Below, piece by piece: positions 22,918-31,038 of a stretch of DNA of 31,787 bases. Location of the stretch: positions 1 to 31,787 of the forward strand of contig JBMYXZ010000005.1 of assembly GCA_049608925.1 (NCBI GenBank). The letters are read 5' to 3'. The translations under genes were made by a program, and so were the position numbers. A model generated the notes under the pieces. That model was not told the DNA's origin. It saw only the letters and a program-made list of their open reading frames with translations, and did no database searches. Source of the DNA: JBMYXZ01 sp049608925. Lineage in GTDB: Bacteria; Pseudomonadota; Alphaproteobacteria; JAGOMX01. Positions within the stretch are counted from its first letter, which is position 1; each line of letters starts with the position of its first letter.

Positions 22918-23958
22918 TTAGTACATACTGATCAAAACATCTTTAAGCGCACGCATTTGCTCCAGCGCTTTGCCGGTTCCAAACGCAACACAAGACAGCG
23001 GATCTTCAGCAATTGATACTGGCAAACCAGTTGCATCCCTTAATACACGTGGCAAGTTCTTCAGCAACGCGCCACCACCTGTTAGGACAATCCCCTTATC
23101 CACAATATCTGCAGACAATTCAGGCGGCGTGTTTTCCAATGCATTTTTAACAGCATCAATAATGCCAGCAACCGGCTCTGCCAAGCTTTCCGCAACTTGA
23201 CGCTCGTTTAGGTCGATCTCCTTGGGAATGCCCTGGATCATGTCGCGACCTTTAATTTTTACGGTCTCACCATTGCCTTCATCAGGCTGCATGGCCGAAC
23301 CAATCTCTTTCTTAATGCGCTCTGCTGTGCTTTCACCAACCATCAAGTTGTGAGCCCTGCGGATGTAATGGATAATCGCATCATCCAACGTATCGCCACC
23401 AATACGAACCGAACGTGAATACACAATTCCACCCAACGACAAAACGGCAACTTCAGTTGTACCACCGCCGATGTCTACAACCATCGATCCTGTTGGCTCG
23501 GTTACAGGCAAGCCAGCACCAATAGCGGCAGCCATTGGCTCCTCGATCAAATGTACTTTACGTGCACCAGCGCTTTCCGCAGATTCTTGAATCGCGCGAC
23601 GCTCGACAGCAGTTGATCCTGATGGCACACAGATCACCATTTGAGGGCTGACAAAGCTACGACGATTATGAACTTTATGGATAAAATGCTTGATCATGCT
23701 TTCTGCGACTTCAAAGTCTGCAATGACCCCTTCGCGCAAAGGGCGAATAGCATGAATATTTCCAGGCGTACGGCCCACCATGTGCTTGGCATCTTCTCCA
23801 ACAGCCAAGACTTGCTTTTGCCCACGCGTCGTTGTAATCGCCACCACAGATGGCTCGTTCAGGACAATCTCGCCCCCTTTAACACACACCAGCGTGTTGG
23901 CGGTGCCCAAATCAATACCCATATCTGCTGAAAATCTACCAATGACTTTCGCTAACAT
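22918..23958 (-). CDS. mreB: Rod shape-determining protein MreB
   Basis: MreB is an actin-like ATPase of 346 residues that forms membrane-bound filaments guiding lateral wall synthesis. Nucleotide-binding motifs are intact: GIDLGTANTLV (phosphate 1), VVDIGGGTTEVAVLSLGG (phosphate 2) and GIVLTGGGALL (adenosine). LIEEPMAAAIGAGLPV is also typical. It is the first gene of mreB-mreC-mreD-mrdA. An AAGGAT precedes the ATG. The 78-bp space back to the EamA gene holds no promoter I would defend, although transcription most likely begins there. Confidence 0.97.
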   Translation of the reverse strand: MLAKVIGRFSADMGIDLGTANTLVCVKGGEIVLNEPSVVAITTTRGQKQVLAVGEDAKHMVGRTPGNIHAIRPLREGVIADFEVAESMIKHFIHKVHNRRSFVSPQMVICVPSGSTAVERRAIQESAESAGARKVHLIEEPMAAAIGAGLPVTEPTGSMVVDIGGGTTEVAVLSLGGIVYSRSVRIGGDTLDDAIIHYIRRAHNLMVGESTAERIKKEIGSAMQPDEGNGETVKIKGRDMIQGIPKEIDLNERQVAESLAEPVAGIIDAVKNALENTPPELSADIVDKGIVLTGGGALLKNLPRVLRDATGLPVSIAEDPLSCVAFGTGKALEQMRALKDVLISMY

Positions 23959-24036
23959 CTGCCAATATCCTTTTGAAAAATATAACCGTCGATATCTAAG
24001 TTGTACGACACTCTGATTCCAGGGTCCAGTGCAAAA

Positions 24037-24975
24037 TTATGGCCTTAGAGGTGACTGGTCTTTCACCCGGTAAAAACGCAATGTTGCAATACCTAGAAAC
24101 ACAAGCACAGCGCCCGTTAGCTGGTTAAATGACAGCACTTCATTTAACAAAATATATGCAGCCAAAATTGTAATGACCGGCCCTATCATACTGATAATCG
24201 CCGATGCTTCGCTGCCAATGCGCTTGATGCCTTCATAAAGGGTGAAAAATGGAATTACTGTGCAGAAAATTGAGATAAAAAGCAGCATGAACCAAGCATC
24301 CATTGACACATTTAATAAGACAGCAACAGAAGTCGTACTGACAAAGTAAAGTGCAATAGCTATAAAAGTCACGGTGTTCGTCAGGCAGGTAAACAGAATG
24401 CTGGGGACAGTCTCCATTGCCTTCTGGCTGATCATAATTTGGCAGGCATAACAAGCCGCTGCAGCCAAGGCAAAACACACACCTGTTGTACTAATTGAAA
24501 TGTCATTATCCAAAGCGCCCATTAAGAATATTATGCCTGCTTCCGCCACTAAAAATGCCAAAAGGTGTTGTTTTGGGGGCAGGCGCATCGTACCAATGGC
24601 CCGAAAGATGATAATAAAAGCTGGGTATGTAAACAGGATCATCCGCTCTACCCCAGCTGCAATATAAGACAAAGCAATAAAGTCCGTGATCGCACTGCAG
24701 GCAAATAGCAACCCCGTTGCCATACATAGCAGCAGATCTCGCCTTGAAAGCTGTCGTAGTTTTTTATATGCACCTTTGGCAATTGGGTATGACCAAAACA
24801 AGGGTGTGGCTAAAAGAAAGCGGATAAACAAAAGTGTCGCAACGGTGACCCCTTCTGCAAAGATCAATTTGGCAACAACACCCTTAAGCGCAAAACTGAT
24901 AGCGCTGAAGAAAATCAGGCCAACCCCTGTTGGATTAAGTGCGGCTGTTGAGAATGTGTTTTCAATTTGCTTCAT
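24037..24975 (-). CDS. EamA/DMT-superfamily transporter
   Basis: The 312-residue protein shows the two repeated five-helix EamA domains of the drug/metabolite transporter superfamily (about ten helices). The first half carries FSAISFALKGVVAKLIF and the second CFALAAAACYACQIMISQ and YEGIKRIGSEASAIISMIGP. The substrate cannot be inferred: relatives export amino acids, nucleotide sugars or toxic metabolites. It lies upstream of mreB on the same strand, but with a 78-bp gap and no functional link. The ATG lacks a Shine-Dalgarno sequence. The 141 bp before it, shared with the divergent rnd gene, contain only a small GTAAA/TTTAC hairpin (24987-25000). Confidence 0.88.
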   Translation of the reverse strand: MKQIENTFSTAALNPTGVGLIFFSAISFALKGVVAKLIFAEGVTVATLLFIRFLLATPLFWSYPIAKGAYKKLRQLSRRDLLLCMATGLLFACSAITDFIALSYIAAGVERMILFTYPAFIIIFRAIGTMRLPPKQHLLAFLVAEAGIIFLMGALDNDISISTTGVCFALAAAACYACQIMISQKAMETVPSILFTCLTNTVTFIAIALYFVSTTSVAVLLNVSMDAWFMLLFISIFCTVIPFFTLYEGIKRIGSEASAIISMIGPVITILAAYILLNEVLSFNQLTGAVLVFLGIATLRFYRVKDQSPLRP

Positions 24976-25116
24976 AGAGGATGATTGTAAAGAGTTTTAC
25001 CTGGTTAGGAAAGAGGGCGTGTTATCTGGGGAGAGAGCCATATCAAGCGTCATTTATATTAAACATACATTTAAAAGAGATATAGCGCCTCTAGGACAAA
25101 TAAGATACTTTAGTGT

Positions 25117-26274
25117 ATGAACATTATTACAACGACCCAAGCTCTTACAGATTTCTGTAACCAGTTGTGCGACCAGGATGCTGCAGGCTTTGTGACCATT
25201 GATACGGAATTTGTCCGCAGGGATACGTACTATCCGATCTTAAGCCTAATCCAGATTGCCGGCAGCCAGACAAACGCCATTATTGACCCTCTTGCGGAAG
25301 GCATTGATATTTCCCCTCTAAAGGGGTTGCTTCAAGACAGTAACATCATCAAAGTCTTTCATGCAGCGCGACAGGATATCGAAATCATCTTGCATTATTT
25401 GGACTGCATCCCTACTCCGCTTTTTGACACGCAAGTAGCTGCCATGGCTCTGGGGCACGGCGATTCAGTTGGCTACAACACGTTGGTGAAGTCCTATCTT
25501 AATGTCGAGCTTGATAAATCCCAGCGCTTTACTGACTGGAATCGCAGGCCGCTGTCAGATAAACAATTGTCTTATGCCCTGCATGATGTAACGTACCTGC
25601 GGGAAGTTTACAGCCACATTGCGGGCGACCTGAAACGCTTGCAACGCGGCCATTGGACCATGGAAGAAATGCAGATCCTGCAGAATGAGGAAACCTACAG
25701 ACTGGATCCCATGCAGACCTGGCGCAAGATTCGCGTTCGCAATAATAACCCCAGATTCTTGGCACGCGTGCAGGAGCTAGCAGCCTTTAGGGAGAATTAC
25801 GCCAAAGAGCAAAACGTCCCTCGAACACGCGTCTTGTCTGATGCCCAAATATTAGAATTAGCAGCCGAGAATCCCAAGAATTGTGCTGGCATAGCAAAAG
25901 TTAGAAGCATGAAAAAAGCTTTGTGTGTAGATTCTCCAGACAATCCGATTTTATTAAGCTTAAGCGCCGCAAATGACCGGCCGATAGAACACTGCCCACA
26001 AAGCAAAAAGCGCCCGAAAAAGGTTTCTGCGGATGCAGATCTGGTAGCCATGCTAAAACTATGGCTGACCCACGTTTCTCAAAAGCACCAGCTTGCTGCC
26101 AAACTAATCAGCAGCACGGACGACATTGAACAAATCGCAGCCCTCGGAGAAACCGACGTGCCAGCCCTTAAAGGTTGGCGTCGGGAAGTATTTGGCAAGA
26201 TGGCCCTAGATATTCGTAATGGGAAAGTTGGCATGGCCTATAAAGAAGGCAAATTGCATCCCGTTGCGGTTTAA
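25117..26274 (+). CDS. rnd: Ribonuclease D (full length)
   Basis: The 385-residue protein has the DEDDy exonuclease domain (D29 and E31 in TIDTEFVRRD, D88 in HAARQDIEI, Y153 and D157 in YALHDVTYL). An HRDC domain follows around residues 210-290 (RVQELAAFRENYAKEQNVPR, ILELAAENP), then a second weak HRDC-like region at the C-terminus (LAAKLISSTDDIEQIAALGE). It trims tRNA and other stable RNA 3' ends. It is the second RNase D in this window, the other being the catalytic-domain-only protein at 7018-7635. No Shine-Dalgarno sequence precedes the ATG; a GATACT box at 25104-25109 would start transcription at the ATG, so a leaderless message is possible. Confidence 0.96.
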   Translation: MNIITTTQALTDFCNQLCDQDAAGFVTIDTEFVRRDTYYPILSLIQIAGSQTNAIIDPLAEGIDISPLKGLLQDSNIIKVFHAARQDIEIILHYLDCIPTPLFDTQVAAMALGHGDSVGYNTLVKSYLNVELDKSQRFTDWNRRPLSDKQLSYALHDVTYLREVYSHIAGDLKRLQRGHWTMEEMQILQNEETYRLDPMQTWRKIRVRNNNPRFLARVQELAAFRENYAKEQNVPRTRVLSDAQILELAAENPKNCAGIAKVRSMKKALCVDSPDNPILLSLSAANDRPIEHCPQSKKRPKKVSADADLVAMLKLWLTHVSQKHQLAAKLISSTDDIEQIAALGETDVPALKGWRREVFGKMALDIRNGKVGMAYKEGKLHPVAV

Positions 26275-26285
26275 TTTGCATCCGT

Positions 26286-26891
26286 TCAAAGAGGCTGCGA
26301 GCCATCCGCTGTGACTTTTGAGACACTGCCGTTTTTAATATTAAAATGCCAACCATGAATATCTAACGCACCTGCTTGAATTGCCTCAGCAATCCATGGA
26401 AAACTTCTGAGGCGCTCTAGCCCCAGCCTTACGTTTTCATACTCAACTTCCTGCTGAACATCAACATCAGCGCCCAAGCTTTCAATACGATCATTTGCTT
26501 CACGAATGTGTGACATCCAGCTGTCGACATAATCAAACCCAGATTTACCCGAACGTAGCGCTTTTATCCCGCCACAATTTGAATGTCCCATAACGATGAT
26601 ATGCTTGACACCAAGCCCCCGAACTGCGAATTCCAGCGCAGCACTGACACCATGCCTACCATCATCATTTTCTCTTGGAGGCACAACGTTTGCTACATTT
26701 CGGACAATGAACAGGTCTCCTGGATTAACCCCAAAAAGAGTTTCCAGTTTTACCCTGCTATCACAGCAGGTAATAACCATAATCTTGGGCTGTTGTGAAT
26801 CGCTGAGATCATTTAGACCGTGATCATTCCCGGCTTGGAAATTCTTGTGAAAATTATGATACCCTTGGATAATCATTTCTAAGCTCTTCAT
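26286..26891 (-). CDS. Beta-class carbonic anhydrase
   Basis: The enzyme interconverts CO2 and bicarbonate. Its zinc ligands and catalytic dyad are visible in ITCCDSRVKLE (the first metal cysteine and the Asp-Arg pair) and in VMGHSNCGGIKAL (His and second Cys). With 201 residues it has the usual plant/bacterial beta-CA length, ending in the conserved ALDIHGWHFNIKNGSV. It starts 10 bp after ccmH behind a strong ribosome binding site (AAGGGGG), so it is probably the last gene of the ccm operon. That is an unusual partner, because carbonic anhydrase has no known part in cytochrome c maturation. Confidence 0.95.
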   Translation of the reverse strand: MKSLEMIIQGYHNFHKNFQAGNDHGLNDLSDSQQPKIMVITCCDSRVKLETLFGVNPGDLFIVRNVANVVPPRENDDGRHGVSAALEFAVRGLGVKHIIVMGHSNCGGIKALRSGKSGFDYVDSWMSHIREANDRIESLGADVDVQQEVEYENVRLGLERLRSFPWIAEAIQAGALDIHGWHFNIKNGSVSKVTADGSQPL

Positions 26892-26901
26892 TAGGACCCC
26901 C

Positions 26902-27261
26902 TTAACGCCAGTTACGAAACACTGACCTCCATAGCATCAAAAATCCCAGAAGCAAAATGAAAATTGGCGATAGCCATAATATGTAGGTGAATGGCTTGAA
27001 CGGTGGATTAAGGAAAACTTGCTCACCATAGTGTTGGCCAATATAGTCCAGAATCTGCGCTTCGGTCTCTCCCGCAATCAATTTATCATGAATTATTTTG
27101 CGAATATCATTAGCAATATCTGATGATGATTCAGACAATGTTTGGGCGATGCAAGTTGGGCAGCGCAATTGAGAGGTAATATGTTGCTCCTTTTCCAGCA
27201 AACCAGACGCCTGTCCAGATATTGCTGCAACAAACATCATCACAAAAAGCCATACTTTCAT
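26902..27261 (-). CDS. ccmH: Cytochrome c maturation protein CcmH
   Basis: The 119-residue protein has a signal peptide (KVWLFVMMFVAAISGQASG), the redox motif LRCPTC (positions ~33-38), the helical bundle region DIANDIRKIIHDKLIAGETE, and the conserved YGEQVFLNPPF. It ends with a membrane helix (ILWLSPIFILLLGFLMLW). It reduces or presents apocytochrome c thiols for heme attachment with CcmF. It is the short form without the TPR domain (CcmI is separate and not in view). Both cysteines are retained, in contrast to the neighbouring CcmG. Confidence 0.93.
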   Translation of the reverse strand: MKVWLFVMMFVAAISGQASGLLEKEQHITSQLRCPTCIAQTLSESSSDIANDIRKIIHDKLIAGETEAQILDYIGQHYGEQVFLNPPFKPFTYILWLSPIFILLLGFLMLWRSVFRNWR

Positions 27262-27268
27262 TACTGCC

Positions 27269-27724
27269 TCACTCTGTCATTTTCTTTATAGCATCAATGT
27301 TTTTCGGCATGACTTCTTCGCTTAGTACGGCTGAAATCACTCCATCTGACGAGATGATATACAATTCAGCAGGCTCGACAACCCCTAAATTCACACTGAT
27401 GCTGCCATCGCGGTCCCAAATGACATCTTGATACTGCAGACCTTGGGCTTTCTGCCAAACCTGCCCAGCTTCTACTGAAGATTTATATTGGACGCCGTAC
27501 ACTTTTACATCCTGCATTAACGCTTTTATGGTTGGCACTTGCAGGCGGCTTTGATAGCTATCGGGCTCGAAAATATGCAACAGATATGGCTCTCCCTTTT
27601 CCAGCATTAAACCTATTTCCTGCACGCGCTTGCCAACCATAGGGTGCCTGGGATCGTCTTTATCAATCATGATCCAAAACAGGACCACCAGCCCCAAAAA
27701 TATCACCAGCGGCAGCTTATACAT
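27269..27724 (-). CDS. ccmG: CcmG/DsbE-like thioredoxin-fold protein lacking CxxC
   Basis: Position in the ccm operon, an N-terminal membrane anchor (about 4-20) and a thioredoxin-like pattern mark this as the CcmG/DsbE equivalent. The pattern includes PYLLHIFEPD, VYGVQYK, WDRDGSISVNLGV and the cis-proline segment VEPAELYIIS. CcmG normally reduces CcmH or apocytochrome through a WCxxC site. Here that segment reads D-S-Y-Q-S-R: both cysteines are serines (S56 and S59), and the 151-residue protein contains no cysteine at all. A thiol-disulfide role is therefore ruled out unless the function moved elsewhere. I chose the ATG at 27724, directly before the anchor; a start at 27766 would add 14 residues inside ccmF. 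The start overlaps ccmF by 8 bp. Confidence 0.82.
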   Translation of the reverse strand: MYKLPLVIFLGLVVLFWIMIDKDDPRHPMVGKRVQEIGLMLEKGEPYLLHIFEPDSYQSRLQVPTIKALMQDVKVYGVQYKSSVEAGQVWQKAQGLQYQDVIWDRDGSISVNLGVVEPAELYIISSDGVISAVLSEEVMPKNIDAIKKMTE

Positions 27725-29588
27725 ACTTTTTCCTTCGCAGCAGTCCTGCAGACACCAGTCCCCCAAACATCATCAAAATACCCCCAATCCAAATCAGCAA
27801 GACATAGGGGTGCCAGTCCAAGCGGACGACCCAGGTATCATCTCCAATAAACTGCCCCAGCGCTATATAGAGATTGGACAAGCCAGAATACAGCAACGAG
27901 GTCTCCGTCGTCATCACTTGTTGAACGCCATAGTAACGCTTTTGCGGTGAAGCCATCGTGCCATCAACCATGATCACAGCGTCTTCCACAGAATAATATG
28001 GCCCGCCCTGAACGTCGACCGATGACAAGGTGATTTCCTGCCCTCTAAAGGTTGTGGTATCGCCAATGCGCATCATGGGCGCAACCTTTTCATGTCCCAG
28101 AACATCGATGCTCATGCCCATGACACTAATGGCGATCCCTAGATGAGCAAGCGACATACCAACCAGCCCCCAGGGCCGGGACTTTGAAGCTTTATATTTT
28201 TCGATAAAGTGCATACCTGTTGCTGCTGCCAACCAAGACGCCAGACCAAATGCGACGGCTGCGATTATCGGGCCTCCATAGTACACATACAGAACTAGAA
28301 CGGCGCCAGCCAACCCAATCGTCGTAGCTGTTGCTAAACGCTTCAAGACAACCGCTGCATCGGCTTTCTGCCACGCCAAGCGAGGGCTGATAGCCATAAT
28401 TGCCAGCAATGGCAAAGCAAGGGGAATGACCACTGTATTGAAATACGGCGCCCCAACCGTAATTTGTGGCCCGTCGAAAGCCTGCACCAGCAAGGGATAT
28501 ATCGTGCCCATAAAGATAATCAAGCACAACGTTACCAGCAAGACGTTGTTCACATAAAGCGTTACTTCGCGGGATACAACCTGTTGGAATGGCTTGCTCC
28601 GAAAGGCTGCCCCCTTTATGGCAAAGGTGCTAAGCCCTGCCCCTACAACGCCCAGAATCATCATTAAAATAAAGACTCCACGCGCCGGATCAACGGCAAA
28701 CGAGTGCACTGACGTTAAAACGCCCGAGCGCACCAAGAAGGTTCCTATCAAGCAAAACGCAAACGTCAATAAGCATAAACATAAAGTCCAGGCTGATAGC
28801 ATGCCACGCTTTTGCGTCACAATCAGGCTGTGTACCAAGGCGGTTGCCAAAATCCAAGGCATCAATGCAGCATTTTCTACCGGATCCCAGAACCACCAGC
28901 CTCCCCAGCCAAGCTCGTAGTATGCCCACCAGCTGCCCCAGGCAATGCCGATACTTAAAAAGGACCAGGCGATAAGTGTCCAGTACCTACAACTTTGTGA
29001 CCAGGCTTCGGAAATCTTTCCACCAAGCAAAGCTGCATAGCCATGCGAGAAGGCCAATGAACACCCAACATAGCCTAAATACAACAGCGGCGGATGGATG
29101 GCCAACCCTATATCTTCCAAGATAGGGTTCAGGCCCTGCCCTTGTAATGGAGCAGGATCAACCACAATAAAAGGATTAGACGTCAGGAAAATAAATAGGT
29201 GAAAGACTAAGCTCATGACACCTTGAATACCAACAATACGCAGGATATGGGAACGCTCTAGCTGTGTCTTTGTAATGGCAAATCCTGCAGTATAGCCGCT
29301 CATCAGCAACAGCCACAGCAGCATTGAGCCCTCATGATTTCCCCACACGGCCGTTATTTTATATATCAGTGGCGACAGGCTGTGCGAGTTAAGGGCGACG
29401 CACAGAACTGAAAAGTCCGAAACCATAAAGGCGTGCACCAGCCAAAAGAACGCCCCGAGCAGCGATAGAAATTGCAGAACGGAAACGCTCTGCATCAGAC
29501 GCAAACGCTTGATAGCAGGCGCCAAGCTCTGCATAGCTGCCAAAATCAAACTAAGCCCAAAGGCTAAATGTCCAAGAGAAAATGTCAT
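27717..29588 (-). CDS. ccmF: Cytochrome c heme lyase subunit CcmF
   Basis: The 623-residue polytopic membrane protein forms the heme-cytochrome ligation complex with CcmH. The tryptophan-rich WWD signature is visible as GWGGWWFWDPVENAALMPW (about residue 225), and conserved histidines occur in WGNHEGSMLLW, AIHPPLLYLGYVG and TALVHSLIV. A large periplasmic segment near the C-terminus (VDVQGGPYYSVEDAVIMVDG) is followed by a last helix. The length is close to the usual 640-670. It overlaps ccmE at its start by 4 bp. Confidence 0.96.
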   Translation of the reverse strand: MTFSLGHLAFGLSLILAAMQSLAPAIKRLRLMQSVSVLQFLSLLGAFFWLVHAFMVSDFSVLCVALNSHSLSPLIYKITAVWGNHEGSMLLWLLLMSGYTAGFAITKTQLERSHILRIVGIQGVMSLVFHLFIFLTSNPFIVVDPAPLQGQGLNPILEDIGLAIHPPLLYLGYVGCSLAFSHGYAALLGGKISEAWSQSCRYWTLIAWSFLSIGIAWGSWWAYYELGWGGWWFWDPVENAALMPWILATALVHSLIVTQKRGMLSAWTLCLCLLTFAFCLIGTFLVRSGVLTSVHSFAVDPARGVFILMMILGVVGAGLSTFAIKGAAFRSKPFQQVVSREVTLYVNNVLLVTLCLIIFMGTIYPLLVQAFDGPQITVGAPYFNTVVIPLALPLLAIMAISPRLAWQKADAAVVLKRLATATTIGLAGAVLVLYVYYGGPIIAAVAFGLASWLAAATGMHFIEKYKASKSRPWGLVGMSLAHLGIAISVMGMSIDVLGHEKVAPMMRIGDTTTFRGQEITLSSVDVQGGPYYSVEDAVIMVDGTMASPQKRYYGVQQVMTTETSLLYSGLSNLYIALGQFIGDDTWVVRLDWHPYVLLIWIGGILMMFGGLVSAGLLRRKKYV

Positions 29589-30019
29589 GATGCCTCGTAC
29601 TTATGGCCTTTGGCTTCCAAGGCCTTGGCGACGTCCGGTGGCATATAGTTTTCGTCGTGCTTTGCCAATATCATCGATGCTTTGAACTGACCAGACTCTT
29701 GCAAGTATCCTTCGGCTATCACGCCTTTGCCTTCAGCGAACAGATCTGGCACGATCCCATCATAGGCAACGGTCACGGTTTGATCTTGATCAGTGATTTG
29801 AAAGGTCACCTCTTGTCCCGCACGATTCAAGCTGCCAACACTGACAAGCCCTCCCACACGTATCAACTTACTTGATGAAACCTGCTGCAAAGCTGGATCT
29901 GATGGCAGATAGAAATAGACGACATGTTCCCGCAACGCATCAATCGTCAATAGGGTTGCCAAAGACAAACACCCCACGCAAAAGCTGATGATGACCAGGC
30001 GCTGATGCTTAGGCTTCAT
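29585..30019 (-). CDS. ccmE: Heme chaperone CcmE
   Basis: The 144-residue protein has one N-terminal membrane helix (about 8-26) and an OB-fold periplasmic domain that carries heme from CcmC to CcmF. The covalent heme-binding histidine and nearby tyrosine are in LAKHDENYMPP. RVGGLVSVGSLNRAG and VAYDGIVPDLFAEGKGVIAE are strongly conserved. Its ATG lies within the last 11 bases of ccmD. Confidence 0.96.
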   Translation of the reverse strand: MKPKHQRLVIISFCVGCLSLATLLTIDALREHVVYFYLPSDPALQQVSSSKLIRVGGLVSVGSLNRAGQEVTFQITDQDQTVTVAYDGIVPDLFAEGKGVIAEGYLQESGQFKASMILAKHDENYMPPDVAKALEAKGHKYEAS

Positions 30020-30170
30020 GGCTTTCCTTGACTTGCGACTCTAGCACGCTTAACCGCTTTTTGGCCTGACGCGCTTGCCACCAGGAAAACGCAAAGAATC
30101 CGGATAGCCCAAGGCAAGCTATTACATAGGCGGTCTGGATATAAAAGCTGGTGCTGGTAGGCTCTAACAT
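30009..30170 (-). CDS. ccmD: Heme exporter protein CcmD
   Basis: This short frame of 53 codons fits CcmD: one membrane helix (about 9-31, FYIQTAYVIACLGLSGFFAF) followed by a basic cytoplasmic tail (WWQARQAKKRLSVLESQVKE). CcmD releases holo-CcmE from the CcmABC complex. It lies between ccmC (3-bp gap) and ccmE (11-bp overlap), exactly where alphaproteobacterial operons place it. ccmA and ccmB are not in the window. Sequence conservation in CcmD is low, so the call rests on topology, charge and place. Confidence 0.88.
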   Translation of the reverse strand: MLEPTSTSFYIQTAYVIACLGLSGFFAFSWWQARQAKKRLSVLESQVKESHEA

Positions 30171-30173
30171 CGC

Positions 30174-30902
30174 TTAATGCCCTCCTGGTTGGCTTCGGAT
30201 GACGCGCCTTTGCAGGGCTTTAAAGCGGTTATTCGCCAATAATTTCTGCGAGCGAATCAGCAACATGGCCAAAAAATACAACACATACCCCAAAGCCATA
30301 ACTATCAAAGGCTTCAGCATAGAAGAATGTATTGCAGGACTGTCAAATCGCATAATGCTGGCCGGCTGATGTAGCGTGTTCCACCAGTCCACCGAGAACT
30401 TAACGACCGGTATATTTATAATGCCAATAATCGCCAAAATAGCTCGCGTCCTTGACGTTTGTTCATCATCGCCATCTAAAAATAAGTACCCTAAGTAAAA
30501 GAAGAACAGCAGTAACACAGAAGTCAGTCTTGCATCCCACACCCACCAGGCACCCCAAGTAGGCTTACCCCACAAGCTGCCAGTTACCAGACAAATAAAG
30601 GTAAACAGCGCCCCGATCGGTGCAGCAGATTGTGCCAACAACCCCGCCAATGGCGACCGCCAAATCAGCTGTATCGCACTAGACACTGCCATAAAGGTGT
30701 AAACGCCTAATGCCATCCAAGCCGCTGGCACATGTATATACATAATGCGTACGGATTCTCCCTGCAAATAATCTGGCGGCGAAGCAGAAAGGCTCAAATA
30801 CAGCCCATAGCCAAAGCATCCTGCCATCAGCAAGAACACCCATGGCATTATATAAGCAGACAGGCGTTGAAATTGCCCTATGGTCGGAACGTAAGTCATC
30901 AT
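30174..30902 (-). CDS. ccmC: Heme exporter/handling protein CcmC
   Basis: The 242-residue, six-helix membrane protein loads heme onto CcmE. The WWD signature is WGAWWVWDARLTSVLLLFFF (about residues 115-134), flanked by conserved histidines in YIHVPAAWMALG and WWNTLHQPAS. It is the first gene of ccmC-D-E-F-G-H. Two adjacent ATG codons at 30902 and 30899 are both possible. A TATACT box on the minus strand (30938-30933) is a possible -10 element, but no matching -35 box was found. Confidence 0.96.
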   Translation of the reverse strand: MMTYVPTIGQFQRLSAYIMPWVFLLMAGCFGYGLYLSLSASPPDYLQGESVRIMYIHVPAAWMALGVYTFMAVSSAIQLIWRSPLAGLLAQSAAPIGALFTFICLVTGSLWGKPTWGAWWVWDARLTSVLLLFFFYLGYLFLDGDDEQTSRTRAILAIIGIINIPVVKFSVDWWNTLHQPASIMRFDSPAIHSSMLKPLIVMALGYVLYFLAMLLIRSQKLLANNRFKALQRRVIRSQPGGH

Positions 30903-30985
30903 GGATGCATTTTATACCGGAATCAGTGCGATAGTATAGCGGATTTTTGGGTGATTTTAGGGGGCACATAAAAAGAATATAAATG

Positions 30986-31014
30986 ATGGCATGCAGTCGT
31001 TTATTTGTTATAAT
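30986..31014 (+). promoter_or_regulatory. Promoter of the orphan secreted gene / TRAP transcript
   Basis: ATGGCA (30986-30991) and a perfect TATAAT (31009-31014) are 17 nt apart, and TGT directly before the -10 box makes it an extended -10 as well. Transcription would start near 31021, 18 nt before the ATG at 31039. The surroundings are very A+T-rich. This also argues against the earlier ATG at 30991, which overlaps the -35 box. Confidence 0.6.
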
Positions 31015-31038
31015 TATTATAAAATAATAGGAAATGAC

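Noticed and set aside
27725..27766. Longer CcmG start with two cysteines in the added N-terminus
   Set aside because: The extension lies within the end of ccmF and places charged, non-signal residues before the membrane anchor. Its cysteines would be cytoplasmic and cannot replace the missing CxxC.
30991..31038. Earlier ATG for the orphan secreted protein
   Set aside because: It overlaps the -35 box of the best promoter in the region and would lie upstream of the predicted transcription start; a well-placed AGGAAA serves the ATG at 31039.
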